Shown here piece by piece: positions 18,897-27,551 of a stretch of 64,000 nt of DNA. A model generated the notes under the pieces. It saw only the letters and a program-made list of their open reading frames with translations. It made no database searches and was not told where the DNA came from. The translations under genes were made by a program, and so were the position numbers. The DNA comes from an uncultured Oscillospiraceae bacterium (lineage in GTDB: Bacteria; Bacillota; Clostridia; Oscillospirales; Acutalibacteraceae): the NCBI GenBank assembly GCA_902492895.1, contig CABUNG010000001.1, positions 124,001-188,000 of the forward strand. The letters run 5' to 3'. Each line of letters starts with the position of its first letter. Position 1 is the first letter of the stretch.

Positions 18897-18922
18897 ACAC
18901 CCTTTCAGGGTGTGTCTTTTGT
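18897..18922 (+). terminator. Terminator after the ricin-type gene
   Basis: ACACCCT pairs with AGGGTGT around TTC, followed by GTCTTTTGTT. It separates the secreted-protein gene from the second copy of the duplicated block. Confidence 0.65.
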
Positions 18923-18938
18923 TGGTACAGGCGGAGCC

Positions 18939-19519
18939 TGGCGAACCCAAAAACAAGACCAATAGGCCCATCATGCCGGCATTGACAAATATGGTCAATA
19001 CCGGCCTTCTTTGAAATGGGGGTGGTTAAAATTCGGAAAAAAATCCTGCTTGCGGTCGGCGCGGCGATTTTGGTTATAGGCCTGCTGGGAATAGGCCGGG
19101 AGGCTTATCACCGATCGGATTCCTATAAGAATCACGTCATGAAACAGGATTTTGAGGCCATGCTGAAAAATTTGACGGTTCATGAACGCATCAAAAGCAA
19201 TTCTTTTCGGTATCCCGACCCGGATGCGCCCGAGTGGACGACGGAGCATTTTATAAAAGAGGAATTTTTGCTGTATATGCTGGAAGAATTCACACTCATA
19301 GGGCCGTATACAGAGGAAATCGACCCCGAGGATATCGACATCCGCATTTGGACCGAGCTGACGCAGCCGATCATCCGATACGTCTTTTATTATATGCCGG
19401 AGGTTCTGCCGGAGAATCAGTTTATTCTGATGCTGGATCAGCCGTGCCTGGTCGAAAACAAAGCGCTGTATGCGTATTTCCAGACCTATACCAAGAAGAA
19501 TTGGGATTATTATCTAAGG
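18939..19519 (+). repeat. Duplicated block, copy 2
   Basis: Diverged direct copy of 16398-16980, including the GGCGAACCCAAAA lead-in, the hairpin and the gene body. The copies lie 2.5 kb apart with one gene between them. Confidence 0.85.
18975..19005 (+). promoter_or_regulatory. Leader hairpin of duplicated gene, copy 2
   Basis: GCCGG pairs with CCGGC and ATTGAC with GTCAAT around AAATATG. Compared with copy 1, the GCCAG/CTGGC stem has become GCCGG/CCGGC, so both sides changed together. Confidence 0.6.
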
Positions 19520-19525
19520 GAGTGA
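19016..19525 (+). CDS. Membrane-anchored extracellular protein, paralog B
   Basis: About 169 aa, a diverged copy of the protein at 16482 with the same transmembrane helix and the conserved RYPDPDAPE, IGPYTEEIDPEDIDIRIW and FILMLDQPCLVEN segments. ATG 19016 is in frame but lies upstream of the GGGGGTGG ribosome-like site. The best-spaced codon is an ATT, matching the odd start in paralog A. No partner secreted gene follows. Function unknown. Confidence 0.68.
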   Translation: MGVVKIRKKILLAVGAAILVIGLLGIGREAYHRSDSYKNHVMKQDFEAMLKNLTVHERIKSNSFRYPDPDAPEWTTEHFIKEEFLLYMLEEFTLIGPYTEEIDPEDIDIRIWTELTQPIIRYVFYYMPEVLPENQFILMLDQPCLVENKALYAYFQTYTKKNWDYYLRE

Positions 19526-19660
19526 GATTCCCGATACAAAGAAGGATGGCGGGCATTCCATAAATGGTTAAGGTATCGTAAGGAGCGGGGAACAGCCGCC
19601 GGGCCTTCCACTGCCGGCCAAACCGATTTCGCATGGCCCATCTTTTAGGTGAATTGGCTC

Positions 19661-19689
19661 TTGCAAAAAGGGCGTCGATGCGCTATTCT
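19661..19689 (+). promoter_or_regulatory. Promoter for SGNH hydrolase gene
   Basis: TTGCAA (19661-19666), a 17-nt spacer and TATTCT (19684-19689), 37 nt before the start codon. Confidence 0.6.
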
Positions 19690-19726
19690 ATTCACGTCAT
19701 AGATCAATTGACGGGGAGAGAGCGAT

Positions 19727-20704
19727 ATGTGGATAGCGTTTGACTCGTCGGCCGTGCGGCTGACCGGCCGATGGGGGATACAGGGCGGAAAAGCGGCGGC
19801 GACGGCGGCCGGTTCCACCATAGAGGCGGCTTTTTGCGGAGAACTGGCCACGCTGCGGTTTGATCTGCAGGGATCCGAGCATCCGTATCCCCATGTCTGG
19901 ATAGCGGTTGACGGCGGCCCCCGGATAGAAGCGCCTCTAAACCCCTATCTGCGGGTGATGGCGGCGGGGGATGGACCCCATATGGTGCAGGTGATTTATA
20001 AAGGGGCGGTGGAGCAGCAGGCACGGTGGCAGACTCCCCTGGTGGGGAAGATCGCCTTCTTGGGGCTGGAGGCCCGGGCTGAGGGTGAACTGCCGGAAGA
20101 TAACCGCAAATGCATCGAATTTGTGGGAGATTCGATCACGGAAGGGGTTCTGATCGACGATTTTTGCCGTCCATTTCCTGGAGAGGATCAGCCGAACCGG
20201 CCGAGTCAGGACGATGTCACCGCCACCTATGCCTGGCGGACGGCCGAAGCGCTTCACCTGCGGCCCCTGATGATGGGGTATGGAGCGGTAGGCGTTACCC
20301 AGGGCGGCTGCGGCGGGGTTCCCCAGGCGGCGGACGCCTACCCCTACTGCTTTGAAGGCATGCCCGTCACCGGGCCGGAACCCGATTATGTACTCATCAA
20401 CCACGGGGCGAACGACCGGCGTCAAACGGTCGGGACCTATATCACGGGATACCGCCTGCTGCTGGACCGGGTGTACGCCCGCTGTCCGCATGCCAAGGTC
20501 ATCGTCCTCAGTGCGTTCTGCGGTGTCTATCCGGAAGAGCTGAAGACGCTGGTGGAAACGTATAACCGGGAAAATGGGCGGGACATCCTGTTTATCGACT
20601 CGGCCGGCTGGATCCCGCCCGAGCCGCTTCATCCCCGCAGAGACGGACACCGGATCGTGGCAGATCACCTGACCGCGATACTCCGGGAGAAATTGGGGCT
20701 GTAG
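19727..20704 (+). CDS. CE2-like SGNH esterase (intracellular)
   Basis: 325 aa. About 110 residues of N-terminal beta-rich sequence precede an SGNH domain with FVGDSITEGV (catalytic Ser), VLINHGANDR and LHPRRDGH (catalytic Asp/His region). This two-part layout resembles CE2 acetylesterases, which remove acetyl groups from sugars. No signal peptide is present, unlike the paralog downstream. GGGGAGAG precedes ATG 19727. Confidence 0.85.
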   Translation: MWIAFDSSAVRLTGRWGIQGGKAAATAAGSTIEAAFCGELATLRFDLQGSEHPYPHVWIAVDGGPRIEAPLNPYLRVMAAGDGPHMVQVIYKGAVEQQARWQTPLVGKIAFLGLEARAEGELPEDNRKCIEFVGDSITEGVLIDDFCRPFPGEDQPNRPSQDDVTATYAWRTAEALHLRPLMMGYGAVGVTQGGCGGVPQAADAYPYCFEGMPVTGPEPDYVLINHGANDRRQTVGTYITGYRLLLDRVYARCPHAKVIVLSAFCGVYPEELKTLVETYNRENGRDILFIDSAGWIPPEPLHPRRDGHRIVADHLTAILREKLGL

Positions 20705-20730
20705 TCCCGGAAACAGGAACCCGGGTTGGA

Positions 20731-20765
20731 AAAGGAGAAGTCTGGACGAGGGCTTCTCCTTTTTG
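20731..20765 (+). terminator. Terminator after SGNH gene
   Basis: AAAGGAGAAG pairs with CTTCTCCTTT across a 12-nt loop, followed by further T residues. Confidence 0.8.
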
Positions 20766-20875
20766 TTTGTGATAGCCAGTTTTGTGCCGGACAAAGCACA
20801 ATCGGGCAAAGACCGTGACTTCGAGGACATGATATGATATTCCTATAACCTAAAACGAACATGGGAGGGAGCCAT

Positions 20876-22204
20876 ATGAAACACAGCGCCCGGCTGCGGA
20901 CGGCAGCGGTGCTGCTCGCAGCCTGTATGACCGTGGGATTGGCCTCCTGCGGCGGCCGTGAAGAGACATTGTCATCGCCGGATGGAACACCGCTCTCCTC
21001 CGATTCCGGGGGGCCGGTAAGTTCGGCGGACGGTTTGGATAACAGCGGAAAGGAGACGGCCTCCACTATGACATCACAAACGACCATCGCAGCGCCGGAG
21101 AGCAGCGCACCCGCCGGCAGCGAAATCAAATCGTCTTTGGAGAGTGCCTCCCGGCTTTTGGGCCGTACATTCTATGACGAGGAAACCGAGGCCGTCTATT
21201 TCAGCCATACCGGATCCGGATTCGAACTGACGTTTACAGGCAAACAGCTGCAGGCGGAATTGGTGGCCGATATCGGATCTCTCCGCAGTCCGCAGAACCG
21301 CCCGTTTTTGGCGGTATATGTGGACGATATGGATACGCCGGCGCAGACGTATGAAATGGATCATGTCAAACAGACCATCACCTTGTTTTCGTCGCCGGAG
21401 CCGCGGACGGTGAAAATACGGGTGCTCAAACGCTCGGAGGCCCAGAGCAGTTCGATTGGGGTGCAGCGGCTGGTGGCCGAAGAGGGCTCCGTCCTCTCGC
21501 CCACCCCGGAGGCGTCCCGCCGCATGCTCTTTATCGGGGATTCTTACACCTGCGGCTATGGCAATGAGGGAACGCTGAACGACGAATTCCGCACCAAGAC
21601 CGAAAACGGCTGCGACACCTACGCGGCTCGGACGGCCCGCCGGTTCGGCGCTGACATGCAGTGCCTGTGCTGGTCGGGGATCGGTGTGTATTCTTCCTAT
21701 ACCGAAAAATACGACAAGCCGAACAACGGGTTTTTGATGAAGGATTTTTACCCTTACACCGACTGGTCGGGGATGAACCGGCTTGATCTGGAACCGGAAC
21801 GATACGATCCCGCCCGTTTCCGTCCGGATGTCGTGGTGATTCATCTGGGTACGAACGATGCCTCGTATACCGCCAAAGTCGGCGAGGAGGCGCGGGATGC
21901 GTTTGCAAAAGCCTATGACGATCTGCTCACCATGGTGCGCAGCGACTATCCGGAGGCCCGGATTTTATGCGTGCTCGGTCCGGCCGGGGAGGAAACGCGG
22001 CGGCTGTTTTCCCGCATCGAAACACTGGCGGAGAATCGCCGGGCCGCCGGAGACAGCCGTATTTCCACCCTGCTGTTCCCGGAAACCCAGGACGGGGAGG
22101 GCCTTGGAACCGGCTGGCATCCTTCCATGAAGACCCATATTCGGATGGCCGGAGAACTCACGGCCAAAATCGAAGAGTTCCTCGGCTGGAGCGTCCAGCC
22201 GTAA
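20876..22204 (+). CDS. CE2-like SGNH esterase lipoprotein
   Basis: 442 aa with a lipoprotein signal ending in the lipobox LASC, then a Ser/Thr-rich linker, a beta-sandwich and an SGNH domain: FIGDSYTCGYG (catalytic Ser), IHLGTNDASY and GWHPSMKTH (Asp/His). It is expected to be tethered outside and to deacetylate polysaccharides. ATG 20876 is preferred over 20861 because GGGAGGG lies about 7 nt upstream and the signal peptide starts there. Confidence 0.87.
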   Translation: MKHSARLRTAAVLLAACMTVGLASCGGREETLSSPDGTPLSSDSGGPVSSADGLDNSGKETASTMTSQTTIAAPESSAPAGSEIKSSLESASRLLGRTFYDEETEAVYFSHTGSGFELTFTGKQLQAELVADIGSLRSPQNRPFLAVYVDDMDTPAQTYEMDHVKQTITLFSSPEPRTVKIRVLKRSEAQSSSIGVQRLVAEEGSVLSPTPEASRRMLFIGDSYTCGYGNEGTLNDEFRTKTENGCDTYAARTARRFGADMQCLCWSGIGVYSSYTEKYDKPNNGFLMKDFYPYTDWSGMNRLDLEPERYDPARFRPDVVVIHLGTNDASYTAKVGEEARDAFAKAYDDLLTMVRSDYPEARILCVLGPAGEETRRLFSRIETLAENRRAAGDSRISTLLFPETQDGEGLGTGWHPSMKTHIRMAGELTAKIEEFLGWSVQP

Positions 22205-22254
22205 TCGGCAGATAAAGCGGTCCGTCCGAATAGGCGGGTCCATAATGAAGCTCA

Positions 22255-22296
22255 AAAAATCGAGGTGCAGGCTGATGACGCTGTACCTCGATTTTT
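22255..22296 (+). terminator. Terminator, probably bidirectional
   Basis: AAAAATCGAGGT pairs with ACCTCGATTTTT over an 18-nt loop. It lies between convergent genes and can serve both. Confidence 0.8.
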
Positions 22297-22386
22297 ACTC
22301 TATATTGGCGTTTCAAAAGAAGTTAACCCACGATGACACGCACCCGCAGGCATCGTATGGACAAAAGGATACTCGTAACAGCCACA

Positions 22387-23457
22387 TTATTTCTTGTAAT
22401 ACGCCACTCCATCGTCTGAAACACCAATAAAACGATCGGTTTGTTTGAATATTTTTTCGCTTAGCAAACGCAAATTCGCGTCAAATTCTATACAATATCC
22501 GTCGTAAACCACAGACGATGACGAACTATAGCTGCCAATGGAGTAGATAAACGCCGAGTCGCCGCAAACTTTTATCCTCGGGAATTTGACGTCTCCGCCT
22601 TGCTTAATTATACTCAGATTTTCATTAAACAGCATGATGGTATCGGCGGCCGCTATAATATGGTCCTGAAAATATTTTGCCTGAACGTTTGAGGCTTGAA
22701 AATCCGCGCTATTTAATACAGCCCCTTCTTCATTCAGCTGTTTTAGAAAGAGGCCGTTTCCTTTTGTTCCGCTAAAAAGAATCTGACCATCTTTTGAAAT
22801 ATCGCAGATCTGGATATTATCCTCGTTTTCATTGGCATGATATACCCATTCCAAGGTAAAGTCTGCCCGTATTTTGCTGATGCTCCAGTTATAATCGACA
22901 TAACCCTCTGTGATGTAACCTCCTTTCGGATAATTATAGGTATAAATAGACGTGGCGTTGATGGGAGAAGATGTTTTTGTGTCTCCGCTTATATTGATTA
23001 TAAGATACTCCGTGATATTGTTTGGCGATGAAAGAAGATTCACCATCAATTCCTCGTGTGAATTTAAAAGATAATGACTGTTCGACTTTATGGTGATGTC
23101 CAATTTTTTCTCCCATAGTTTCCGGCCGTTTGGATCGTAAGCAGCGACCTGCCCATCCTGGTTGGCAAAGAAAAACTGTCCATCTTTTAAAGGATACACA
23201 TCGCCGCTGAACTCCATTTTTTGCTCCCAGTATTTATTGCCGGACTTATCATAGCAGCCTATGAAATTTTTTTGTTTTTTCACATCGCTGGAAGGGGCAA
23301 GCGAATAGATATAGACAGCTTCGGCTGTTTCGGATATCGTTGATGTCTTGCCGCTAAATTTAAAACTGTTTTTTGGATTATGTGTGTCACAGGAGCATAG
23401 CACAGGCAATACGCAAAGAGTTAAGCCAATCAGGAAATAAGTTTTGAAATTTTTCAC
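22387..23457 (-). CDS. PQQ-like beta-propeller lipoprotein
   Basis: 356 aa. The signal peptide ends in a lipobox (VLCSC). Repeats such as CYDKSGNKYWEQKM and AAYDPNGRKLWEKKL are WD/PQQ-like propeller blades of the kind seen in BamB-like and extracellular binding proteins. GTG 23457 is chosen because GGGAGGA lies 6 nt upstream; earlier ATG codons would extend the signal peptide oddly. It is clearly more AT-rich than its neighbours, which suggests separate origin. The ligand is unknown. Confidence 0.75.
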   Translation of the reverse strand: MKNFKTYFLIGLTLCVLPVLCSCDTHNPKNSFKFSGKTSTISETAEAVYIYSLAPSSDVKKQKNFIGCYDKSGNKYWEQKMEFSGDVYPLKDGQFFFANQDGQVAAYDPNGRKLWEKKLDITIKSNSHYLLNSHEELMVNLLSSPNNITEYLIINISGDTKTSSPINATSIYTYNYPKGGYITEGYVDYNWSISKIRADFTLEWVYHANENEDNIQICDISKDGQILFSGTKGNGLFLKQLNEEGAVLNSADFQASNVQAKYFQDHIIAAADTIMLFNENLSIIKQGGDVKFPRIKVCGDSAFIYSIGSYSSSSSVVYDGYCIEFDANLRLLSEKIFKQTDRFIGVSDDGVAYYKK

Positions 23458-23626
23458 AGGCCATCCTCCCGTCATATATATAATCTCCACCTAAAAAATA
23501 ACACATAAGCGGGCGAAAAACAATATACGGCCACAGATCCGGGGCGTTGGCGCTGAAGAAAGCGCGGATATGAAGGCAAACGATCGTTCAGACAGTCCGT
23601 GTGGGGGATCGGGGGCTCGGAAAGCA

Positions 23627-23655
23627 TTGCAATGCGGCAGAGCCTTTGCTATAAT
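23627..23655 (+). promoter_or_regulatory. Strong promoter for the esterase/TtcA-like operon
   Basis: TTGCAA (23627-23632), a 17-nt spacer, then a perfect TATAAT (23650-23655), 27 nt before the start at 23683. Confidence 0.8.
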
Positions 23656-23682
23656 TTGAAAAAAGAGAAGAGGGATGCCCTT

Positions 23683-24474
23683 ATGCGTCATGAACGGATT
23701 CCGCTTGGCGGGGGAGTTTCGGAAGGCTTTATGGACACCTACCTGCTGGACCGTTCTCCCGAATTGCCGCGGGAAAAAGGGCGGCCCGCCATGGTGATAT
23801 GCCCGGGCGGCGGCTATTGCTTTACATCCGACCGAGAGGCGGAGCCGGTGGCGGTCCGTTTCGCTTCGCTGGGATTCCAGAGCTTTGTGGTGCGGTATTC
23901 CGTAGCGCCTGCCCGTTTCCCGACGGCGCTGTTCGAACTGTCCAGAGCCGTGGCGGAGGTGAGGAACCATGCGGAGGAATGGGATGTCGACCCGGAGCGG
24001 ATCATCGTCTGCGGATTCTCGGCAGGCGGGCATCTGGCCGGCAGCCTCGGCATGTTCTGGAACCGGGATTTTGTCAAAAGCGCCCTCGGTTTTTCGGGCG
24101 GCGAAAACCGGCCGAACGGATTGGTGCTGTGCTACCCGGTCATCAGTTCCGGAGAATATGGACATGCGGATTCGTTCCGGTGTCTGCTGGGGGACCAGTA
24201 TGAGGAGCTGAAAGAATCGCTCTCTTTAGAAAATCAGGTATCCCAGGACACGCCGCCCGTGTTTCTCTGGCACACGGATGAGGACGACCTCGTGCCGCCG
24301 GAGAACAGCCTGCTTCTCTCCGGGGCGCTGCGGCGGGCTGGGATCCCCCAGGAGCTGCATCTGTTCCCGCGGGGAGGGCACGGCCTGTCGCTGTGCACGG
24401 AGGAGTCGGGACCGGTGCAGCCAACGTGCGCCATCTGGACGGATTTGGCCGCGGATTGGGTTCGACAGCTTTGA
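23683..24474 (+). CDS. Alpha/beta hydrolase, carbohydrate esterase-like
   Basis: 263 aa, no signal peptide. The oxyanion motif CPGGGY, the nucleophile elbow GFSAGGHLAGS and a late LFPRGGHGLSL His motif give the full Ser-Asp-His set, with Asp in HTDEDDLVP. It resembles BD-FAE/acetyl-xylan-esterase-type hydrolases. ATG 23683 follows AGAGGGAT. The next gene begins 16 nt after its stop. Confidence 0.85.
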   Translation: MRHERIPLGGGVSEGFMDTYLLDRSPELPREKGRPAMVICPGGGYCFTSDREAEPVAVRFASLGFQSFVVRYSVAPARFPTALFELSRAVAEVRNHAEEWDVDPERIIVCGFSAGGHLAGSLGMFWNRDFVKSALGFSGGENRPNGLVLCYPVISSGEYGHADSFRCLLGDQYEELKESLSLENQVSQDTPPVFLWHTDEDDLVPPENSLLLSGALRRAGIPQELHLFPRGGHGLSLCTEESGPVQPTCAIWTDLAADWVRQL

Positions 24475-24490
24475 AAAGGAGGCGGGCGGC

Positions 24491-25257
24491 GTGGCGGAAG
24501 CGCTATTGCCCCGGGTGCAGGCGGCGCTGCATCGCTATCGGATGATTGCGCCCGGCGACCGGGTTGCGGTGGGGGTGTCGGGCGGAAAAGACAGCATGGC
24601 GCTTTTGGCTTTGCTGGCGAAGCTGCGGGAGTTCTATCCGGTACCGTTTACCATCACCGCCATCACCCTCGATCCCGGGTTCGAGGGGGGATGGGGGGAT
24701 TACAGCGCCGTCGAGTCCCTGTGTGAGGCGCGGGGGATCCCCTATCGGCTGCGCCGCACCCATATATACGATGCGGTTTTCCGGGACCGGCACGAGAAGA
24801 ATCCCTGCAGCCTCTGTGCCCGGCTTCGCCGCGGTGCCCTGCACCAGGCAGCGCAGGAGGCCGGCTGCGGCGTCGTAGCGCTCGGGCATCATCAGGATGA
24901 CGCGGCCGAAACGTTTTTGATGAACCTGCTCGGCGGGGGGGGCTGGGCTGTTTTTCTCCCAAGACGGAGCTCGACCGGCGCGGCCTGACACTGATTCGCC
25001 CCCTCATATTCCTGGAGGAGCGGGAGATCGCGGCGTATGTCCGGAAGGAGGGGCTGCCGGTGGTCAAATCCCGCTGTCCGGCGGACGGGCATACCCGCCG
25101 CGAAGACATGAAAGCGCTGCTGCGGGAGTTGTCCGGCCGGTACGGGCCGCTGGAGCCCCGCATCATCGGAGCCATGCAGAAGGCCGGGCTGGACGGCTGG
25201 GGCGGCGGGCCGGACGAAACCGAGTGCGGGGCCGAACGGCCCGGCGCGGGTTTTTAA
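24491..25257 (+). pseudogene. TtcA/TilS-type PP-loop ATPase (tRNA 2-thiolation family), frameshifted
   Basis: GTG 24491 with AAAGGAGG 8 nt upstream. The first part has the PP-loop GVSGGKDSMALL, CSLCARLRRG and LGHHQDDAAETFLMNLL, as in the TtcA family that thiolates tRNA cytidine 32. At an eight-G run (24935-24942) the frame ends 40 bases later. The other frame continues with LGCFSPKTELDRRGLTLIRP and VVKSRCPADGHTRREDMK, the expected C terminus. One extra G would restore a full protein of about 255 aa. It is a real frameshift, a sequencing error, or slippage-controlled expression. Confidence 0.85.
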
Positions 25258-25264
25258 ATAACAA

Positions 25265-25291
25265 AGCGGGACGCCGGATAGGCGTCCCGCT
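25265..25291 (-). terminator. Bidirectional terminator
   Basis: AGCGGGACGCC pairs with GGCGTCCCGCT around GGATA, between two convergent genes. The T-rich side favours the minus strand. Confidence 0.75.
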
Positions 25292-25300
25292 CCATACGCA

Positions 25301-26638
25301 TTACTGCACGGACAGGTCGATTAGGCCGAGGGTGCGGCTGACGAGGTCGTCGAAGGAAACGGTGGACAGGCCGAGGAGCGCCGTATGCAGGCAGTTCTGA
25401 AGTGGCTCGGTCCAGCAGGGTTCGATGCTGCTGGCACCGGAGAGCATACCGGTGATGGAGCCTACCGTCGCGCCGTTGCAGTCGGTGTCGAAAGCCGCTT
25501 CGACTGCGAGGCAAATCGAGGTTCCGACATCGCCCTGGCCGCAGAGAAGCGCCATGGCGACGATCATGGCGTTGGCGGTCGTCAGGCACCAGTCGTGGTT
25601 GCGGCGTTCATCGTACGTTTCGTGGATTTTTTCCGTGATCTCCGCGGCTGACAAGCCGGCGCCGTACCACTGACGGACCAGGTCGATATCCCGACGCAGC
25701 CGGCAGTGAGAGGGGATGCAGGCAAGCCCAGCTTCCAGAACCTCCTCGGGGGTTTGGCAGACAGCCGCAGCCGCCAGCATCGCCGCTGTCAGCATCTCGC
25801 CGTAGATGCCGTTTTTTACATGGGAGACGCAGGCGTCCCGATACGCCATCTCCGCCGCTTTTTGAGGATTCCCCGGATGGATATAGCCGAAGAAATCGGC
25901 TCGGATCTGGGCGCCGATCCATTCCCGGAACGGGTTGTCCTGCGTGGCGGTTGCGGGGGGAAGAAGGCCGGAGGCCGCGTGGCGGTAGGCGACCCGTTCC
26001 GCCGTGCAGGTGGAAAACAGCGGCAGCCACATCATCCAGCTTTCCAATACGTCGTTCGGGGTAAAATCCCGGCCGTAGGTTTCCAGCAGCCGCAGGGCAA
26101 GCACGGTATAATTGGTGTCATCGTCGTTCGGCGCGCCGTTCTCCAGCGTGTCGCCCCAATAGGTATGACGGAACAGCTCGAGCTCGGCGGCGAGATCCGG
26201 TGAGATGTCTTTCCAGCAGATATACCGCCGCAGAGGCCGGTTCCCGGTCTTTTCGAGCAGGGGAATGAGTTTGTCGCGGCGGAAGCCTTCGACCGGTTTG
26301 CCGAGCAGACATCCCGCAGCCCGGCCGAGCCATGCGCCCCGGATTTTGTCGGGCAGGGCGTCGGGATCGGGGGCGGAAAGGGTGGGTTTCGTTTCTGGAC
26401 AAGCCGCGAGGATGGACGGAAGATCGGACGGTTCGGCATACGGGTATCCCTCCCGCATGGGCCGTGCGCGGAGCAGCCGGACGATCTCCCGGGCCCCCTC
26501 ATCGGAGAATCCCGGTGTGGCCGCGGCCGTGCGGCAAAGGGTCTCCAGGTCGGCCACGTCCAGACCCTCGTCATAGGATTGCTGCCACTCGACATCGAGA
26601 TCCGGCGCCAGGGTGAGCCAAGCTTGTTGATCCAACAT
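25301..26638 (-). CDS. ADP-ribosylglycohydrolase family protein
   Basis: 445 aa. Metal-site motifs PNDDDTNYTV and FDTDCNGATVGSITG match the ARH/DraG fold, which removes ADP-ribose from proteins or small molecules. The N-terminal 95 residues are extra and lead into the domain at DKIRGAWLGRAAGCLLGKP. ATG 26638 is chosen because AAGGGG lies 9 nt upstream. It is divergent from an AraC regulator, which may control it. Confidence 0.88.
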   Translation of the reverse strand: MLDQQAWLTLAPDLDVEWQQSYDEGLDVADLETLCRTAAATPGFSDEGAREIVRLLRARPMREGYPYAEPSDLPSILAACPETKPTLSAPDPDALPDKIRGAWLGRAAGCLLGKPVEGFRRDKLIPLLEKTGNRPLRRYICWKDISPDLAAELELFRHTYWGDTLENGAPNDDDTNYTVLALRLLETYGRDFTPNDVLESWMMWLPLFSTCTAERVAYRHAASGLLPPATATQDNPFREWIGAQIRADFFGYIHPGNPQKAAEMAYRDACVSHVKNGIYGEMLTAAMLAAAAVCQTPEEVLEAGLACIPSHCRLRRDIDLVRQWYGAGLSAAEITEKIHETYDERRNHDWCLTTANAMIVAMALLCGQGDVGTSICLAVEAAFDTDCNGATVGSITGMLSGASSIEPCWTEPLQNCLHTALLGLSTVSFDDLVSRTLGLIDLSVQ

Positions 26639-26720
26639 GTACAATTGCCCCTTTCATCCAGTTTTGATTTCAGTATACCGTCCGGTACGGATGGATTCCA
26701 ACCGGAAAGGAGCCTTCACT

Positions 26721-27551
26721 GTGCAAAAACAACGATCTTGTGATCCCGTTGTCTATCCCGTGGCGCTGCCCGAGTCGTTCCCGATATCCTCGTTTTTCTA
26801 TACCCAGCGGTTCCGCTCCTTTCAGGACCGGCATCGGCACGCCTGCGCCGAGCTCGGTCTCTGCCTCGATGGAAGCGGGGTGTTTTTCATCGGGGAAAAA
26901 GCGGTTCCGTTCCGCGCGGGAACCATCTCTCTCATTCCGCCTTACCAGGCGCACATCGCGCAGAGCGCCGACGTGCATCCCAGCCGGTGGTGGTTCTGCT
27001 CGTTCGATGCGGTTACCTTTGGCCTGGATTCCGTTCGGGAAGGGTTTGTGAGCACGGACGCGGAGTCGGGGGAGCTGGTCCGCCTGCTCATGCGGGAGCT
27101 GGACGACCTGGCTGCAGGCCATGACCGGCAGGAGGACATTGCCCTTCTGCTGCGCTATATCCTGCGCCGCCTCTATCGCGCCCAGGAGGAACGGCCGCTG
27201 GAAGGGGACGGCGTCCCCTCGATTCTGCCGGCCATCCAAGCCTTGACGGGCGAAGAGGATGTGACGACCGAAAAGCTCGCGGAACTCTGTCATTTCAGCG
27301 TCAGCCGGTTTCGTGAAGTGTTCCGAAATGCCGCGGGCTGTACCCCAATGGAATACCGCACCCGGGTCCGCCTGCTCCGGGCCGCCGACCGGCTGCGGGA
27401 GACCGACGATCCGGTGGCGGTCATCGCTGCAGACGTGGGATTCGGCAGTCTGTCGGCGTTCAACCGGCAGTTCAAGGCCGCATTTGCCGTGCCGCCGCTC
27501 GTCTATCGCAGCGAAGCGGCCGGGAACCGGACGGCTTCCGCTCAATCGTGA
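26721..27551 (+). CDS. AraC family transcriptional regulator
   Basis: 276 aa. The N-terminal cupin-like sensor domain (RHRHACAELGLCLDGSG) is followed by a C-terminal double HTH (VTTEKLAELCHFSVSRFREVF, then DPVAVIAADVGFGSLSAFN). These proteins usually bind a sugar or small metabolite and activate a nearby operon. GTG 26721 follows GGAAAGGAG by 9 nt. An imperfect dyad TACCG/CGGTA lies in the divergent gap with the ADP-ribosylglycohydrolase gene. Its 3' end overlaps the convergent YitT gene by 10 nt. Confidence 0.88.
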   Translation: MQKQRSCDPVVYPVALPESFPISSFFYTQRFRSFQDRHRHACAELGLCLDGSGVFFIGEKAVPFRAGTISLIPPYQAHIAQSADVHPSRWWFCSFDAVTFGLDSVREGFVSTDAESGELVRLLMRELDDLAAGHDRQEDIALLLRYILRRLYRAQEERPLEGDGVPSILPAIQALTGEEDVTTEKLAELCHFSVSRFREVFRNAAGCTPMEYRTRVRLLRAADRLRETDDPVAVIAADVGFGSLSAFNRQFKAAFAVPPLVYRSEAAGNRTASAQS

